From Novosphingobium sp. TH158 (GTDB lineage Bacteria; Pseudomonadota; Alphaproteobacteria; Sphingomonadales; Sphingomonadaceae), in assembly GCF_002855555.1 (NCBI RefSeq), contig NZ_PKRT01000001.1, forward strand, positions 248,001 through 312,000: 64,000 nucleotides of DNA. The letters are read 5' to 3'. Position 1 is the stretch's first letter, and every line of letters starts with the position of its first letter. Shown piece by piece: positions 7,163-16,779 of this stretch. A program made the translations under genes and the position numbers. Under the pieces are notes generated by a model. It worked only from the letters and a program-made list of their open reading frames with translations, did no database searches and had not been told where the DNA came from.

Positions 7163-9102
7163 CCGCCGAATTCGGCCTTGCCGCCCTCTGGCTCGCGGCC
7201 GCGCTGGCGGCGCTGCAACTGTTTGCCGGTGCCCTTGCCCTGACCCGCAAGGGCGAGGCACTGGGCGGAGCGGTTCGCCCCGCGGCCGTGGTTCAGGGCC
7301 TGCTGGCGCTCGCCTCGTTCATCGCGCTGGTCATCGTCTTCGTGCAGACCGACCTTTCGGTAAAGCTGGTGCATAACAACTCGCACTCGGCCAAGCCGAT
7401 GCTTTACAAGCTGGCCGGTGCCTGGGGTAACCACGAAGGCTCCATGCTGCTGTGGGTGACGGTGATGGGCCTTGCGGGCAGCATTGTCGCCCTGGTTGAG
7501 CGGCGCCTGCCCGAAAAGACCATGCTGGCAACGCTTGCCGGGCAGGCCTTTGTCAGCCTGGGCTTCTATGCTTTCCTGCTGTTCTCTTCCAATCCCTTCA
7601 CCCGCATGGCTCCGGCGCCAGAGGGCAGGGGCCTTAACCCGCTATTGCAGGATCCCGGCCTCGCCTTTCACCCGCCGACGCTTTACATTGGCTATGTCGG
7701 GCTTTCGATTGCCTTTTCCTTCGCCATCGGCGCGCTGATCACGCGGGAAGTCTCGCCCGCCTTCGCCCGCGCCATGCGTCCCTGGGTGCTGGGCGCCTGG
7801 ATCTTCCTGACGCTCGGCATCGTGGCCGGTTCCTACTGGGCCTATTACGAGCTGGGCTGGGGCGGCTGGTGGTTCTGGGACCCGGTGGAAAACGCCTCGC
7901 TGATGCCGTGGCTGGCGGCAACGGCGCTGCTCCATTCCTGTTCGGTGCTTGCTGCGCGCAATGCCCTGCGCGCCTGGACGGTGATGCTGGGCGTGGTCGC
8001 CTTTTCGATGTCGATGGTGGGCACCTTCCTCGTCCGCTCGGGCATCCTCACCTCGGTCCACGCCTTTGCCGTCGATCCCGAGCGCGGCTCGTTCATCCTT
8101 GCCCTGCTGGGGATCTACATCGGCGGCGCGCTGACCCTGTTCGGCCTGCGCGCCTCCACCGTTACCGAGGGTGAGCGTTTTGCCGTTGTCAGCCGCGAAA
8201 GCGCGCTGGTGTTCAACAACGTGATGCTTTCGTGCACGCTGGGCATCGTGCTGGTCGGCACGCTCTATCCGCTGCTGGCTGAGGCGCTGGGCCAGCAGGT
8301 TTCCATCGGCCCGCCCTATTTCAACCCGTTCACCGCGATCTTCGTCGTGCCGATGCTTCTGGTCATGGCGGTGGGGCCGCTGCTGCGCTGGCGGCGTGAC
8401 GAGTTCGGCCGGGTGCGCAAGGGGCTGATACTTCCTGCCCTGGCCGGACTGCTCGTCCTGGGCCTGGCGATCTCGTGGAAGCCTGCGCACGTGCTGCCGG
8501 TCATCGGCCTGGCGCTTGCCCCCGCCATCGGTATTGCCAGCCTGTTGCCCCTGCGCGGGCGCAAGCTCAGGCAGGTGAAGCTGCCGCTTTGGGGCATGGT
8601 CTTTGCACACTTCGGCGTGGCCCTTTCGCTGTTCGGCATGGCCAGCGACAGCGCCTTCACCTCGGAAAAGCTGGTTGCCGTCAATGTCGGCGAAAAGGTC
8701 GCGGTCGGCCCCTGGCAGATCGGGCTCAAGTCCATCGATCCGGTTGCCGGGCCGAACTGGACTGCGCTCGAGGCGGTGATGGAAGCGCGCTACCACGGCG
8801 GAGATGCGATCACGCTGCATCCGCAATCGCGTTCGTTCTGGTCGCCGCCGCAGCAGACGAGCGAAAGCGCGCTCGTTACCCGCTGGAATGGCCAGCTTTA
8901 CGCGGTGCTGGGCGATGAGTCGGAAGACGGACGCTGGCAGCTGCGCCTGTGGTGGAAGCCGTTCGTGCCGATGATCTGGTTCGGCGGCATCCTCATCGCC
9001 TTTGGCGGTTTTCTTGCCCTTCTGGGCCGGGTGGCGAGCGACCTTCGCCGCATCGTTGCACGCAACAAGATCAGCTATCGCCGGCAAAGGCAGGGCCGAT
9101 GA
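7159..9102 (+). CDS. ccmF: Cytochrome c haem lyase subunit CcmF
   Basis: The 647-residue polytopic membrane protein has the CcmF WWD domain GGWWFWDPVENAS near residue 236 and many transmembrane helices, with a periplasmic C-terminal domain before a last helix. With CcmH it ligates haem to CXXCH motifs. It begins inside the ccmE stop (GTGA overlap) and ends inside the ccmG start. Length is normal for the family. Confidence 0.96.
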   Translation: MTAEFGLAALWLAAALAALQLFAGALALTRKGEALGGAVRPAAVVQGLLALASFIALVIVFVQTDLSVKLVHNNSHSAKPMLYKLAGAWGNHEGSMLLWVTVMGLAGSIVALVERRLPEKTMLATLAGQAFVSLGFYAFLLFSSNPFTRMAPAPEGRGLNPLLQDPGLAFHPPTLYIGYVGLSIAFSFAIGALITREVSPAFARAMRPWVLGAWIFLTLGIVAGSYWAYYELGWGGWWFWDPVENASLMPWLAATALLHSCSVLAARNALRAWTVMLGVVAFSMSMVGTFLVRSGILTSVHAFAVDPERGSFILALLGIYIGGALTLFGLRASTVTEGERFAVVSRESALVFNNVMLSCTLGIVLVGTLYPLLAEALGQQVSIGPPYFNPFTAIFVVPMLLVMAVGPLLRWRRDEFGRVRKGLILPALAGLLVLGLAISWKPAHVLPVIGLALAPAIGIASLLPLRGRKLRQVKLPLWGMVFAHFGVALSLFGMASDSAFTSEKLVAVNVGEKVAVGPWQIGLKSIDPVAGPNWTALEAVMEARYHGGDAITLHPQSRSFWSPPQQTSESALVTRWNGQLYAVLGDESEDGRWQLRLWWKPFVPMIWFGGILIAFGGFLALLGRVASDLRRIVARNKISYRRQRQGR

Positions 9103-9650
9103 GCGAAGCGCCGACCAAGGGTGCGCGCTGGGCGATGTGGCTGCCGCTGGGCCTGTTCGCGGGATTCGCGGCGCTGCTCGTCGTCGGCCTGATGTGGCCG
9201 GCGGACAAGACGGTGAAAAGCCGCTTCGTTGGCCAGCCCCTGCCGGAATTCAACCTGGCGGCGGCAAGCGATGACCGGCCGGGGCTTTCGCGCGCCGATT
9301 TCGTCGGCGGCAAGCCGCGCCTGCTCAATGTTTTCGCCTCGTGGTGCGTGCCCTGTGCGGCAGAAGCACCGCAGCTTGAAGCGCTGCGCCAGGCCGGGGT
9401 GGAAATCCACGGCGTGGCCCTGCGCGATCACAAGCCCGAACTGGCGGCCTTCCTGGCCCGCAACGGCAACCCCTTCAGCCGCATCGGGGCAGACAACCTT
9501 TCGGTCGTGCAGGTCGGCATCGGATCGGCGGGCGTGCCGGAAACCTTCGTGATCGACAGCAAGGGCGTCATCCGTCACCAGCACATCGGCGTGATCATGG
9601 CCGATGACGTGCCCAAGCTGCTGGCAAAGCTGAGGGAGGCGGAACAGTGA
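9099..9650 (+). CDS. ccmG: Thioredoxin-like CcmG/DsbE
   Basis: The 183-residue protein has an N-terminal signal anchor (residues 12-32) and a thioredoxin fold with active site WCVPC (Cys83 and Cys86). It reduces apocytochrome c thiols in the periplasm before haem attachment. The ATG at 9099 overlaps the ccmF stop (ATGA); a longer upstream reading lies within ccmF and is rejected. The GVPETFVID motif typical of DsbE is present. Confidence 0.95.
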   Translation: MSEAPTKGARWAMWLPLGLFAGFAALLVVGLMWPADKTVKSRFVGQPLPEFNLAAASDDRPGLSRADFVGGKPRLLNVFASWCVPCAAEAPQLEALRQAGVEIHGVALRDHKPELAAFLARNGNPFSRIGADNLSVVQVGIGSAGVPETFVIDSKGVIRHQHIGVIMADDVPKLLAKLREAEQ

Positions 9651-10054
9651 AGCGCCTGCTGATCGCCTTGATGCTCCTGTTCTCCGGCCCGCTGCTGGCC
9701 GACGATACGATGCCGCCGGCGCCTTATGCCAACCGCCAGCTCGACGATCCGAAGCTTGAGGCCAAGGCGCACGAGCTGATGCTGACGATCCGCTGCCTGA
9801 CCTGCCAGAGCCAGTCGATCGCCGATTCCGATGCCTCGATGGCGGGCGACCTGCGCAACCAGATCCGCCAGCGCGTGGCGGCGGGCGAGGAGCCCGAGAC
9901 GATCCGGCAATGGCTCGTTGCGCGCTATGGCGACTATATCAGCTATGCCCCGCAGGTGACTTCGCTCACCTGGCCGCTGTTCGTGCTGCCGGCGGTGCTG
10001 CTGCTGCTGGCCGCACTGATGTTGCGGCGGCGTTTTACCCGGAAGGAACCGTAA
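9647..10054 (+). CDS. ccmH: Cytochrome c maturation protein CcmH (CycL)
   Basis: The 135-residue protein has a signal peptide (cleavage near LLADD), the redox motif IRCLTCQ (Cys50, Cys53), a short helical domain and a C-terminal membrane helix followed by RRR. It is the short CycL form of CcmH, which reduces or holds apocytochrome c for CcmF. It overlaps ccmG by four bases and the next gene by one. Confidence 0.95.
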   Translation: MKRLLIALMLLFSGPLLADDTMPPAPYANRQLDDPKLEAKAHELMLTIRCLTCQSQSIADSDASMAGDLRNQIRQRVAAGEEPETIRQWLVARYGDYISYAPQVTSLTWPLFVLPAVLLLLAALMLRRRFTRKEP

Positions 10055-10698
10055 TGGGCTGGGTGCTTGCCGGTCTGCTTGCCGTGCTGGCCTTCATCGG
10101 CATGGCGCTGGTGATGAAGATGCCGCGGCGGACGTGGGAGATCGGCGCGGCGGCGCTGGTGCTCGGCCTTGCGGGCTATGCCTTGCAGGGGCAGCCGGGC
10201 ATGAAGGCCGCGCCGAAGGAAGCGGCCCAGAAGATTGCCTCGGGCGATGCCGCCGAAGAGGTGAAGGCACGCCGCGCGCTCGCGGGTGGTTCGTCGATGA
10301 CGGACAAGTACCTCACCCCCGCTGACGCCATGTTCCGCCATGGCCAATATGCCGATGCCGCGGAAATGCTGCGCGGTGCGGTGGCTGAAGATCCGAAGAA
10401 CGGCGAGGCCTGGCTGGCGATGGCCAACGCGCTTGTTGCCCATGCCGACAACAATCTTTCGCCCGCCTCCGTCCTCGCATTCCGCAAGGCGGAGCAGACG
10501 CTTCCTGGCCATCCGGGGCCGCCGTTCTTCCTGGGCCTGGCCCTGGCGCGATCGGGCCGGCTTGAGGAAGGGCGCGCGATCTGGGCGGAACTTCTGGCGC
10601 AAAGCCCGGCCGATGCACCCTGGCGGCCAGAGCTCACGGCCCAGCTCCAGGACCTCGATGCCTTCATCGCCCGGCAGAAGGCCATGCCCCGCCCGTAA
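10054..10698 (+). CDS. ccmI: CcmI-like TPR protein
   Basis: The 214-residue protein has two N-terminal membrane helices (residues 2-45) and a soluble TPR-like region, with repeats around YADAAEMLRGAVAEDPKNGEAWLAMA and the following helices. CcmI (CycH) is the apocytochrome c chaperone and closes ccm operons. The ATG overlaps the ccmH TAA. It is shorter than typical two-domain CcmI, so it may cover only part of that function. Position makes the assignment likely. Confidence 0.78.
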   Translation: MGWVLAGLLAVLAFIGMALVMKMPRRTWEIGAAALVLGLAGYALQGQPGMKAAPKEAAQKIASGDAAEEVKARRALAGGSSMTDKYLTPADAMFRHGQYADAAEMLRGAVAEDPKNGEAWLAMANALVAHADNNLSPASVLAFRKAEQTLPGHPGPPFFLGLALARSGRLEEGRAIWAELLAQSPADAPWRPELTAQLQDLDAFIARQKAMPRP

Positions 10699-10786
10699 AT
10701 TCGTAAGCGATTGCGTTGCGGCGGCAATGCGCGGATGCTAGGCGCGCGCAGCCGAATCGGCAGCGCAAATAGGGGCATGCATCTGC

Positions 10787-12745
10787 ATGGCTGAATCGCA
10801 GAATTCCGGCGCGGCCATTTCGGCCGACGCCAATATCGCATCCCACCATCCCGGCGGTCATCACGGCGGCCTGGCCAAGCTGGCGATCGGCGCGATCGGT
10901 GTCGTCTTCGGCGATATCGGTACCAGCCCGCTTTACGCCTTCCGCGAAACCTTCGCCTCGCATCATGGTGCGCCGGGAATCCAGGTCGATCCGGTGCACA
11001 TCCACGGTGTGCTCAGCCTTGTCTTCTGGTCGATGATGATCGTCGTGACGTTCAAGTACGTCCTGACCATCATGAAGGCGGACAACAAGGGCGAGGGCGG
11101 CAGCCTGGCGCTGCTGGCGCTGATCAACCGCAAGTCGGAAAACGCCAAGTGGACCGGCCCCTTCGTGCTGCTGGGCGTCTTTGCCACGGCGCTGTTCTAT
11201 GGCGATTCGATGATCACCCCGGCCATGTCGGTGCTCTCTGCGACCGAAGGCCTGCAATACGTCCATCCCGGTTTCAAGGACTGGATCGTTCCCCTTGCGG
11301 TGACGATCCTGTTCGGCCTCTTCGCCATCCAGTCGCGCGGGACGGAAAAGGTCGGCCGTCTGTTCGGGCCGATCATGATGGTCTATTTCATCACGCTCGC
11401 CGTGCTGGGCGTGACGCACGTTACGGCGATGCCGGGGATCATCCTTGAGGCGATCAACCCGCTCAACGCGGTCAATTTCTTTCTGACCGACGGTTTTCGC
11501 GCCTTTGTTGCCATGGGTTCGGTGGTGCTCGCGGTGACCGGTGCCGAAGCACTCTATGCCGACATGGGCCATTTCGGCCGCAATCCCATCGGGGTCAGCT
11601 GGCTGGCCTTCGTCCTGCCGTGCCTGCTGCTCAATTATGTCGGGCAGGGCGCATTGGTCCTTTCGCAGACCAGCCCCGAGGCGGCCGCTGCGCTGATCAA
11701 GGATCCGTTCTTCCTGATGATCCCGGACATGGTGCGCATTCCGGTGATCGTGCTTGCCCTGCTGGCGACGATCATCGCCAGCCAGGCGGTGATCTCGGGT
11801 GCGTTCAGCCTGACCCAGCAGGCCATCCAGCTCGGCTTCATGCCGCGCATGCAGATCAAGCACACCAGCGCCGCGGCTGCCGGGCAGATCTACATTCCGG
11901 TAATCAACTGGGGCCTGATGATCATGGTGCTGGTGCTGGTGCTGTTCTTCGGCTCCTCGACCCGGCTGGCGGCTGCCTATGGCATCGCGGTTACGGGCGC
12001 GATGTTCATCGATACGCTGCTGCTGGCAGCCGTGCTGATCTCGCTGTGGCACTGGCCGCTGTGGAAGGCGCTGCCGCTGGTCTTCGTGTTCATCGTCGTC
12101 GACATCGCTTATTTCGGGGCGAACCTGATCAAGGTGCCGCAGGGCGGCTGGGTGCCGCTGGCAATGGGCTTCTTCATCTTCACCCTGCTCACCACCTGGT
12201 CCAAGGGCCGCAAGCTGATGCGCGCCGCCATGGCCGAGGGAACCATTCCCTTCGAGGTCTTCGCCAAGAGCGCCCATTCCAGCGCCCAGCGCGTGCCGGG
12301 GACGGCGGTGTTCATGGCCTCCAGCGCTGCCGGTGTTCCTTCGGCCCTGCTGCACAACATTAAGCACAACAAGGTGCTGCACGAACGCGTGGTGATCCTT
12401 ACCGTGTCGATCGAGGACGTGCCCTATGTCGATCCCGCAGAGCGGGTGACGTGCAAGCAGTTCGGCGAGGCCTTCTACAAGCTGAAGCTGCGCTATGGCT
12501 TCCTTGAGGAAACCGACGTGCCCGCGGCGCTGAAGGAAGCTAACGTCTGCGGCGAGCCTTTCACCATGATGAAGACCAGCTTCTTCCTCTCGCGCCAGAC
12601 GCTGATCGCCTCGGCCCGGCCGGGAATGGCGATCTGGCGCGAAAAGTTGTTTGCCTGGATGCTGCGCAACGCGGCCAGCGCCATGGAATTCTTCCGCCTG
12701 CCGTCCAACCGCGTCGTCGAACTCGGCAGCCAGGTGGAGATCTGA
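10787..12745 (+). CDS. kup: Kup low-affinity potassium uptake transporter
   Basis: The 652-residue protein has the Kup/HAK/KT family start [17 protein letters not shown] and about twelve membrane helices, followed by a cytoplasmic domain from about residue 450. It imports K+ with protons. The gene stands alone after the ccm operon, with an 88-bp gap. Length is standard. I see no potassium riboswitch upstream. Confidence 0.95.
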   Translation: MAESQNSGAAISADANIASHHPGGHHGGLAKLAIGAIGVVFGDIGTSPLYAFRETFASHHGAPGIQVDPVHIHGVLSLVFWSMMIVVTFKYVLTIMKADNKGEGGSLALLALINRKSENAKWTGPFVLLGVFATALFYGDSMITPAMSVLSATEGLQYVHPGFKDWIVPLAVTILFGLFAIQSRGTEKVGRLFGPIMMVYFITLAVLGVTHVTAMPGIILEAINPLNAVNFFLTDGFRAFVAMGSVVLAVTGAEALYADMGHFGRNPIGVSWLAFVLPCLLLNYVGQGALVLSQTSPEAAAALIKDPFFLMIPDMVRIPVIVLALLATIIASQAVISGAFSLTQQAIQLGFMPRMQIKHTSAAAAGQIYIPVINWGLMIMVLVLVLFFGSSTRLAAAYGIAVTGAMFIDTLLLAAVLISLWHWPLWKALPLVFVFIVVDIAYFGANLIKVPQGGWVPLAMGFFIFTLLTTWSKGRKLMRAAMAEGTIPFEVFAKSAHSSAQRVPGTAVFMASSAAGVPSALLHNIKHNKVLHERVVILTVSIEDVPYVDPAERVTCKQFGEAFYKLKLRYGFLEETDVPAALKEANVCGEPFTMMKTSFFLSRQTLIASARPGMAIWREKLFAWMLRNAASAMEFFRLPSNRVVELGSQVEI

Positions 12746-12795
12746 CGCTGCCGGGCGGGGCACCGCTGCCGGGTCTGGCCGATACCGGCCTGGTC

Positions 12796-13293
12796 TTGCT
12801 GCCCCGCCACGGAGCACGCTCGCTGGCCCTTGCTGCCGGCGCTGGCCTGACCTTCGGTGCCTGGATGGCGCTTGCCGATGCGACGCTGTTTTCCACCATC
12901 GTCCCGCAAGTGCAACGCGACATGGTGGCAGAGGCTGGGCCGCTGGCGCGCATTGCCTGGTTCGCGCGCGGTGCCCTGATCGACGAGTTGCAGCTGCGGC
13001 TGGTGGCGCTGACCGGCATCACCTGGAGCGTCATGGCGCTCACCGGCAGGCGCGGCCCTGCGGTGCACTGGCTGGCCATTCTGCTCACGGCTTTCGTTGC
13101 CTACCCGCTGGTCGCACGGGGCTATTTCACCGGGCTGGAATGGTCGGCCCTGACCGTGATCCGCGAGCTTTCGCTGCATGGCGCAGCGGGCGTGCTGTGG
13201 GGCTGGCTGTGCTGGCGGCACGGCTGGCTCGCCGGATTGACTGGCCACATTGCTGCCCACGCCAGCCTGCAACCATTGCTTTCCATGGGCTGA
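12796..13293 (+). CDS. Small CPBP-like membrane protein
   Basis: A 165-residue membrane protein with four or five helices that follows kup by 50 bp. The middle segment DELQLRL resembles the EExxxR motif of CPBP (CAAX protease/bacteriocin-processing) proteins with Asp in place of the first Glu. The C-terminal part GVLWGWLCWRHGWLAGLTGHIAAH resembles the last two CPBP motifs. The start is uncertain: TTG at 12796 is used, and CTG codons lie further upstream. Proteolytic activity is not assured because of the altered motif. Confidence 0.6.
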   Translation: MLPRHGARSLALAAGAGLTFGAWMALADATLFSTIVPQVQRDMVAEAGPLARIAWFARGALIDELQLRLVALTGITWSVMALTGRRGPAVHWLAILLTAFVAYPLVARGYFTGLEWSALTVIRELSLHGAAGVLWGWLCWRHGWLAGLTGHIAAHASLQPLLSMG

Positions 13294-13298
13294 AACGA

Positions 13299-13326
13299 GA
13301 ACGGCGCCCCCGAAGGAGCGCCGTTC
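13299..13326. terminator. Hairpin between convergent genes
   Basis: GAACGGCGC (13299-13307) and GCGCCGTTC (13318-13326) form a perfect 9-bp stem with a 10-nt loop. It lies between the CPBP-like gene and the convergent PuuD-like gene and can serve both strands. There is no long T-run. Confidence 0.65.
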
Positions 13327-13349
13327 GGCTTCAGGCGTTTCTCCCCGCC

Positions 13350-13925
13350 TCAGCCAAGATTTGCCGTGACCATGCAATAGAGCATCGGCAGCGACAGCAG
13401 CAGGTTGGTGCGGCTGGCAGCAAGGGCCACCGGCGCAGCCTTGGCCTTCGCCTCGTCCGAAGCTTCGACCAGGCCGAGGATCTTCTTCTGGGCCGGCCAG
13501 ATCAGGAACCACACGTTGGCGGCCATGATCAGCGCCAGCCACATGCCCAGGCCGATCATGTTTTCGGCGCGGGTGGCACCGGCAAAGCTCAGCGCGCGGT
13601 GGCCGTAGCCGTTGACGAAAGCAATCACCAGGCCGGTGATCACGGTCAGCAGCGCGGCATAGCGGAAGAAGAAGAACACCTTGGGCGCGATATAGCCCGT
13701 CACGCCCTTCTTCAGTTCGGCCGGGACCGACGGCATGGTCGGAACCTGGACGAAGTTCAGGTAATAGAGCAGGCCGATCCACAGGATGCCGAAGAAGGTG
13801 TGCAACCAGCGGAACAGCGAGTTCGTGGTCACCGGCGCAATGCCGTCATAACAATACATAACTCCGATCGCGGCGGCGAGGCCGACGAGCAGAACCAGGT
13901 GCAGGTTTCCGAAAAACTTGGCCAT
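13350..13925 (-). CDS. Short PuuD-like membrane protein
   Basis: The 191-residue protein has five or six membrane helices and resembles the membrane domain of the family annotated as urate hydroxylase PuuD, with RWLHTFFGILWIGLLYYLNFVQVP and conserved histidines in the first helices. Full PuuD is about twice as long with a C-terminal cytochrome c domain, which is absent here. No purine-degradation genes are nearby, so a urate role is doubtful. It stands alone with GGGGGAAG upstream of its ATG. Confidence 0.65.
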   Translation of the reverse strand: MAKFFGNLHLVLLVGLAAAIGVMYCYDGIAPVTTNSLFRWLHTFFGILWIGLLYYLNFVQVPTMPSVPAELKKGVTGYIAPKVFFFFRYAALLTVITGLVIAFVNGYGHRALSFAGATRAENMIGLGMWLALIMAANVWFLIWPAQKKILGLVEASDEAKAKAAPVALAASRTNLLLSLPMLYCMVTANLG

Positions 13926-14036
13926 AGCTTCCCCCTTGTTGTCCTTTCGTTTGACGCCGGACGTTACGGTACGGCGCTCTAAATGCGTTAATTGCGAACG
14001 ATTGTCACCGCTTTTTGCGGAAAATCCCCAGCGCCA

Positions 14037-14687
14037 TCACTCGTGCGGCGTTGTCGCCTCGGCCTCGTCCTTCGCCTCGCTGGCCAGTCCGTGACGCAGA
14101 AGCATGGGCATGTGGGCGAAAGTGAAGACGAACGAAAGCGGCAGGAACAGCCACAGCTTGGCCTGCAGCCACTGTTCGAAAGTGAACCAGTCGCGATTGG
14201 CTAGAACTTCGTTGATCGCGGCGAGCGCGATGAAGAACAGGCCCCAGTTGCGCGAAAGCTTCATCCAGCCGGCATCGTCCAGGCCTTCGAAAGCCGCGCC
14301 CAGCAGAATCTTCAGCAGCGCCTTGCCGCGCAGCCAGCCGCCCAGCAGCATCACCGCGCCGAACAGGTAGACCACCGTGGGCTTGTGGCTGATCCACGCC
14401 GGGTCCTGCGTCCACACGGTCAGTCCGCCGAAGAACAGGATCATCGCCGTTGTCAGCCACAGCATGGGCGAAACGTGCCTGAAGCGGATCAGGCTGACCG
14501 CGAAGGCGACGATGGCTCCGCCCATGAAGGCAATCGTGCCGCGAACGACCGCGGCAATCTCGCCGATCATGTCGCCGCGATCGCTGGGCGAGTAGTACTT
14601 GTAGACCACGAAAAACAGCAAGATCGGGCCGTAATCGACCACCAGTCCGAGCCAGCCGGGCTTCTGGGCCTTTGCCTCAGTCATCAT
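14037..14687 (-). CDS. yciB: Inner-membrane septation protein YciB/IspZ
   Basis: The 216-residue protein has about five membrane helices and the family segments DYGPILLFFVVYKYY, VSLIRFRHVSPMLW, TVYLFG and NRDWFTFEQW. YciB takes part in septation and envelope maintenance. It overlaps the ftsY stop by four bases and closes the dapF-mtaB-ftsY-yciB run. Two ATG codons are adjacent at the start; either could be used. The C-terminus is acidic and low-complexity. Confidence 0.92.
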   Translation of the reverse strand: MMTEAKAQKPGWLGLVVDYGPILLFFVVYKYYSPSDRGDMIGEIAAVVRGTIAFMGGAIVAFAVSLIRFRHVSPMLWLTTAMILFFGGLTVWTQDPAWISHKPTVVYLFGAVMLLGGWLRGKALLKILLGAAFEGLDDAGWMKLSRNWGLFFIALAAINEVLANRDWFTFEQWLQAKLWLFLPLSFVFTFAHMPMLLRHGLASEAKDEAEATTPHE

Positions 14688-15610
14688 GCCACTCCTGCGA
14701 TGACGCGCGCGACAAGATCGGGGTCGAAGGGGCGCAGGTCGTCGATCTTTTCGCCAACGCCGATGGCGTGGATCGGCAGGCCGTATTGTTCGGCGGCGGC
14801 AACCAGCACACCGCCGCGCGCCGTACCGTCAAGCTTGGTCATGATCAGACCGGTCACTCCGGCAACCTCCTTGAACACTTCGATCTGCTGCAAGGCGTTC
14901 TGCCCGTTCGTGGCATCGAGCACGAGGACAACATCGTGCGGCGCCTCGGGGTTCAGGCGTCCGAGCACGCGCCGGATCTTGGCGAGTTCGTCCATCAGCT
15001 CGCGCTTGTTCTGCAGGCGGCCCGCCGTATCGACGATCAGCGCATCGGTGCCCTTGTCGGTCGCCAGCTTGACCGCATCGAACACGATGCTCGCCGGATC
15101 GCCGCCTTCGGGCCCGCGCACGATTTCGATGCCGAGCCGGCCGGCCCAGACGCCCAGCTGCTCGATGGCGGCGGCGCGGAAGGTGTCGCCCGCGGCAAAG
15201 AGCACGCCATAGTCCAGCTCCTGGAACAGGTGGCCCAGCTTGGCGATGGTGGTTGTCTTGCCCGATCCGTTGACGCCGATCACCAGGATCACCTGCGGGC
15301 GGGGGAAGGCGACGATGTCCAGCGGCTTGGCAACCGGGCGCAGGATCGCAGCGATCTCTGCCGCAACCGCTTCTTTGATCGCGCGCTCGTCTGCGCCGCG
15401 CTCAAAGCGTTCCTCGGCCAGCCGGTCACGGATGCGGCGCGCGGCGCGTGGGCCGAGGTCGGAAAGGATCAGCGCATCTTCCAGATCGTCCAGCTGCGCT
15501 TCGTCCAGCCGGGTCTTGCTGACGATGCCGGAAAGGTTCTCCGTCAGTCGCTCGGACGTCTTCTTGAAACCGCCGAAAATGCGGTCGGTCCATGAGCTTT
15601 CGCCGCTCAT
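14684..15610 (-). CDS. ftsY: Signal recognition particle receptor FtsY
   Basis: The 308-residue protein has a short helical N domain and the SRP GTPase G domain: GVNGSGKTTTIAKL (G1), DTAGRLQNK (G3), TKLDGTARGG (G4) and a C-terminal GEKIDDLRPF. It docks ribosome-SRP complexes at the membrane. The acidic A domain of E. coli FtsY is missing, as is common in alphaproteobacteria. It overlaps mtaB and yciB by four bases each. Confidence 0.96.
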   Translation of the reverse strand: MSGESSWTDRIFGGFKKTSERLTENLSGIVSKTRLDEAQLDDLEDALILSDLGPRAARRIRDRLAEERFERGADERAIKEAVAAEIAAILRPVAKPLDIVAFPRPQVILVIGVNGSGKTTTIAKLGHLFQELDYGVLFAAGDTFRAAAIEQLGVWAGRLGIEIVRGPEGGDPASIVFDAVKLATDKGTDALIVDTAGRLQNKRELMDELAKIRRVLGRLNPEAPHDVVLVLDATNGQNALQQIEVFKEVAGVTGLIMTKLDGTARGGVLVAAAEQYGLPIHAIGVGEKIDDLRPFDPDLVARVIAGVA

Positions 15611-16779
15611 GCCAGCAGGCCTTCGGTGACGCGTTCGGGTACCATGGTAACGATCGATCCGGGTTGGGTTGCGGGGGGCAGCTGCACCCTCGCGAAGTTT
15701 TCCGCATGGCCGGTCCCGTCGCGTTCGGCAAGCACCTTCAAGGACTTTCCGACCAGCGAGGCAAGCCAGGCAGTGCGTTGCGCGGTAACGGCGGTGCGCA
15801 GTTCGGCGGCGCGTTGCCGGATTGCCTGCGGGGCAACCTGCGGCATCCGCGCGGCAGGCGTACCGGGGCGCGGCGAATAGGGGAAGACGTGACCGTGCAC
15901 CACGCCAAGCTCGCCGATGATCGACAGGTTGGCCCGGTGCATCGCCTCGTCCTCGGTCGGGAAGCCGGCGATCAGGTCTGCACCGATGGCGATTTCGGGG
16001 CGGCGGTCGCGCAGGCGGCTGACAAGCGAAAGGGCATCGGCGCGGCTGTGGCGGCGCTTCATGCGCTTCAGAGCCAGATCGTGCCCGTGCTGCAGTGAAA
16101 GGTGCACGTGCGGCATGACGCGCGCTTCGCCCGCTATCAGGTTAAACAGGTGATCGTCGATCTCCACACCGTCGAGCGAGGAGAGGCGTAGGCGATCGAG
16201 CGAAGGGAAGGCGCGAAGGATCGCCTCGACCAGCGAACCGAGCCGCGGCGCGCCGGGCAGGTCGCTTCCCCATGAGGTGAGATCGACCCCGGTAAGCACG
16301 ACTTCGCGCACCCCGTTGGCAAGGTGGCGGTCTACCTCTGCCAGAACTTGCGGAACCGGCAGGGACCGGCTTTCGCCGCGGCCCTGCGGGATCACGCAGA
16401 AGGTGCAGGCATGGTCGCAACCGGTCTGCACGGTAACATAGGCGCGGGTGTAGCTGGCCGACGGTGCGGGCCGCGCGGGCGGCACGTTCCAGGCACGGGG
16501 ATCGAGCTTGGCGCGGTTGGCAATCAGGCCATCGACCTCGGGCATGGCGGAAAGGGCGTCGCGTTCCACTTCGGCGGCGCAACCGGTGACGATCAGCCGG
16601 GCATCAGGATGGGCACGGCGGGCGCGGCGGATCGCCTGCCGGGTCTGGCGCACGGCCTCTGCCGTGACCGCGCAGGAATTGACCACCACCATGTTTCCGG
16701 CATCGGCCAGCAGGCCGCGCAGCGCCTCGCTTTCGGACAGGTTCAGCCGGCAACCCAGCGAAACGACTTCGACCGTCAC
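15607..16779 (-). CDS. mtaB: tRNA t6A37 methylthiotransferase MtaB
   Basis: The 390-residue radical-SAM enzyme adds a methylthio group to t6A37 of tRNA. The N-terminal cluster cysteines are in VSLGCRLN (Cys10), VNSCAVT (Cys36) and VTGCAAE. The radical-SAM triad is CDHACTFC, followed by IPQGRGESRS. A C-terminal TRAM-like domain follows. It overlaps dapF and ftsY by four bases each, so the genes are co-transcribed. Confidence 0.95.
   Translation of the reverse strand: MTVEVVSLGCRLNLSESEALRGLLADAGNMVVVNSCAVTAEAVRQTRQAIRRARRAHPDARLIVTGCAAEVERDALSAMPEVDGLIANRAKLDPRAWNVPPARPAPSASYTRAYVTVQTGCDHACTFCVIPQGRGESRSLPVPQVLAEVDRHLANGVREVVLTGVDLTSWGSDLPGAPRLGSLVEAILRAFPSLDRLRLSSLDGVEIDDHLFNLIAGEARVMPHVHLSLQHGHDLALKRMKRRHSRADALSLVSRLRDRRPEIAIGADLIAGFPTEDEAMHRANLSIIGELGVVHGHVFPYSPRPGTPAARMPQVAPQAIRQRAAELRTAVTAQRTAWLASLVGKSLKVLAERDGTGHAENFARVQLPPATQPGSIVTMVPERVTEGLLA

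Noticed and set aside
10664..12817. 717-codon open frame on the minus strand across kup
   Set aside because: Composition is that of an antisense shadow (His/Arg/Gln/Asp rich) and kup is unmistakable on the other strand.
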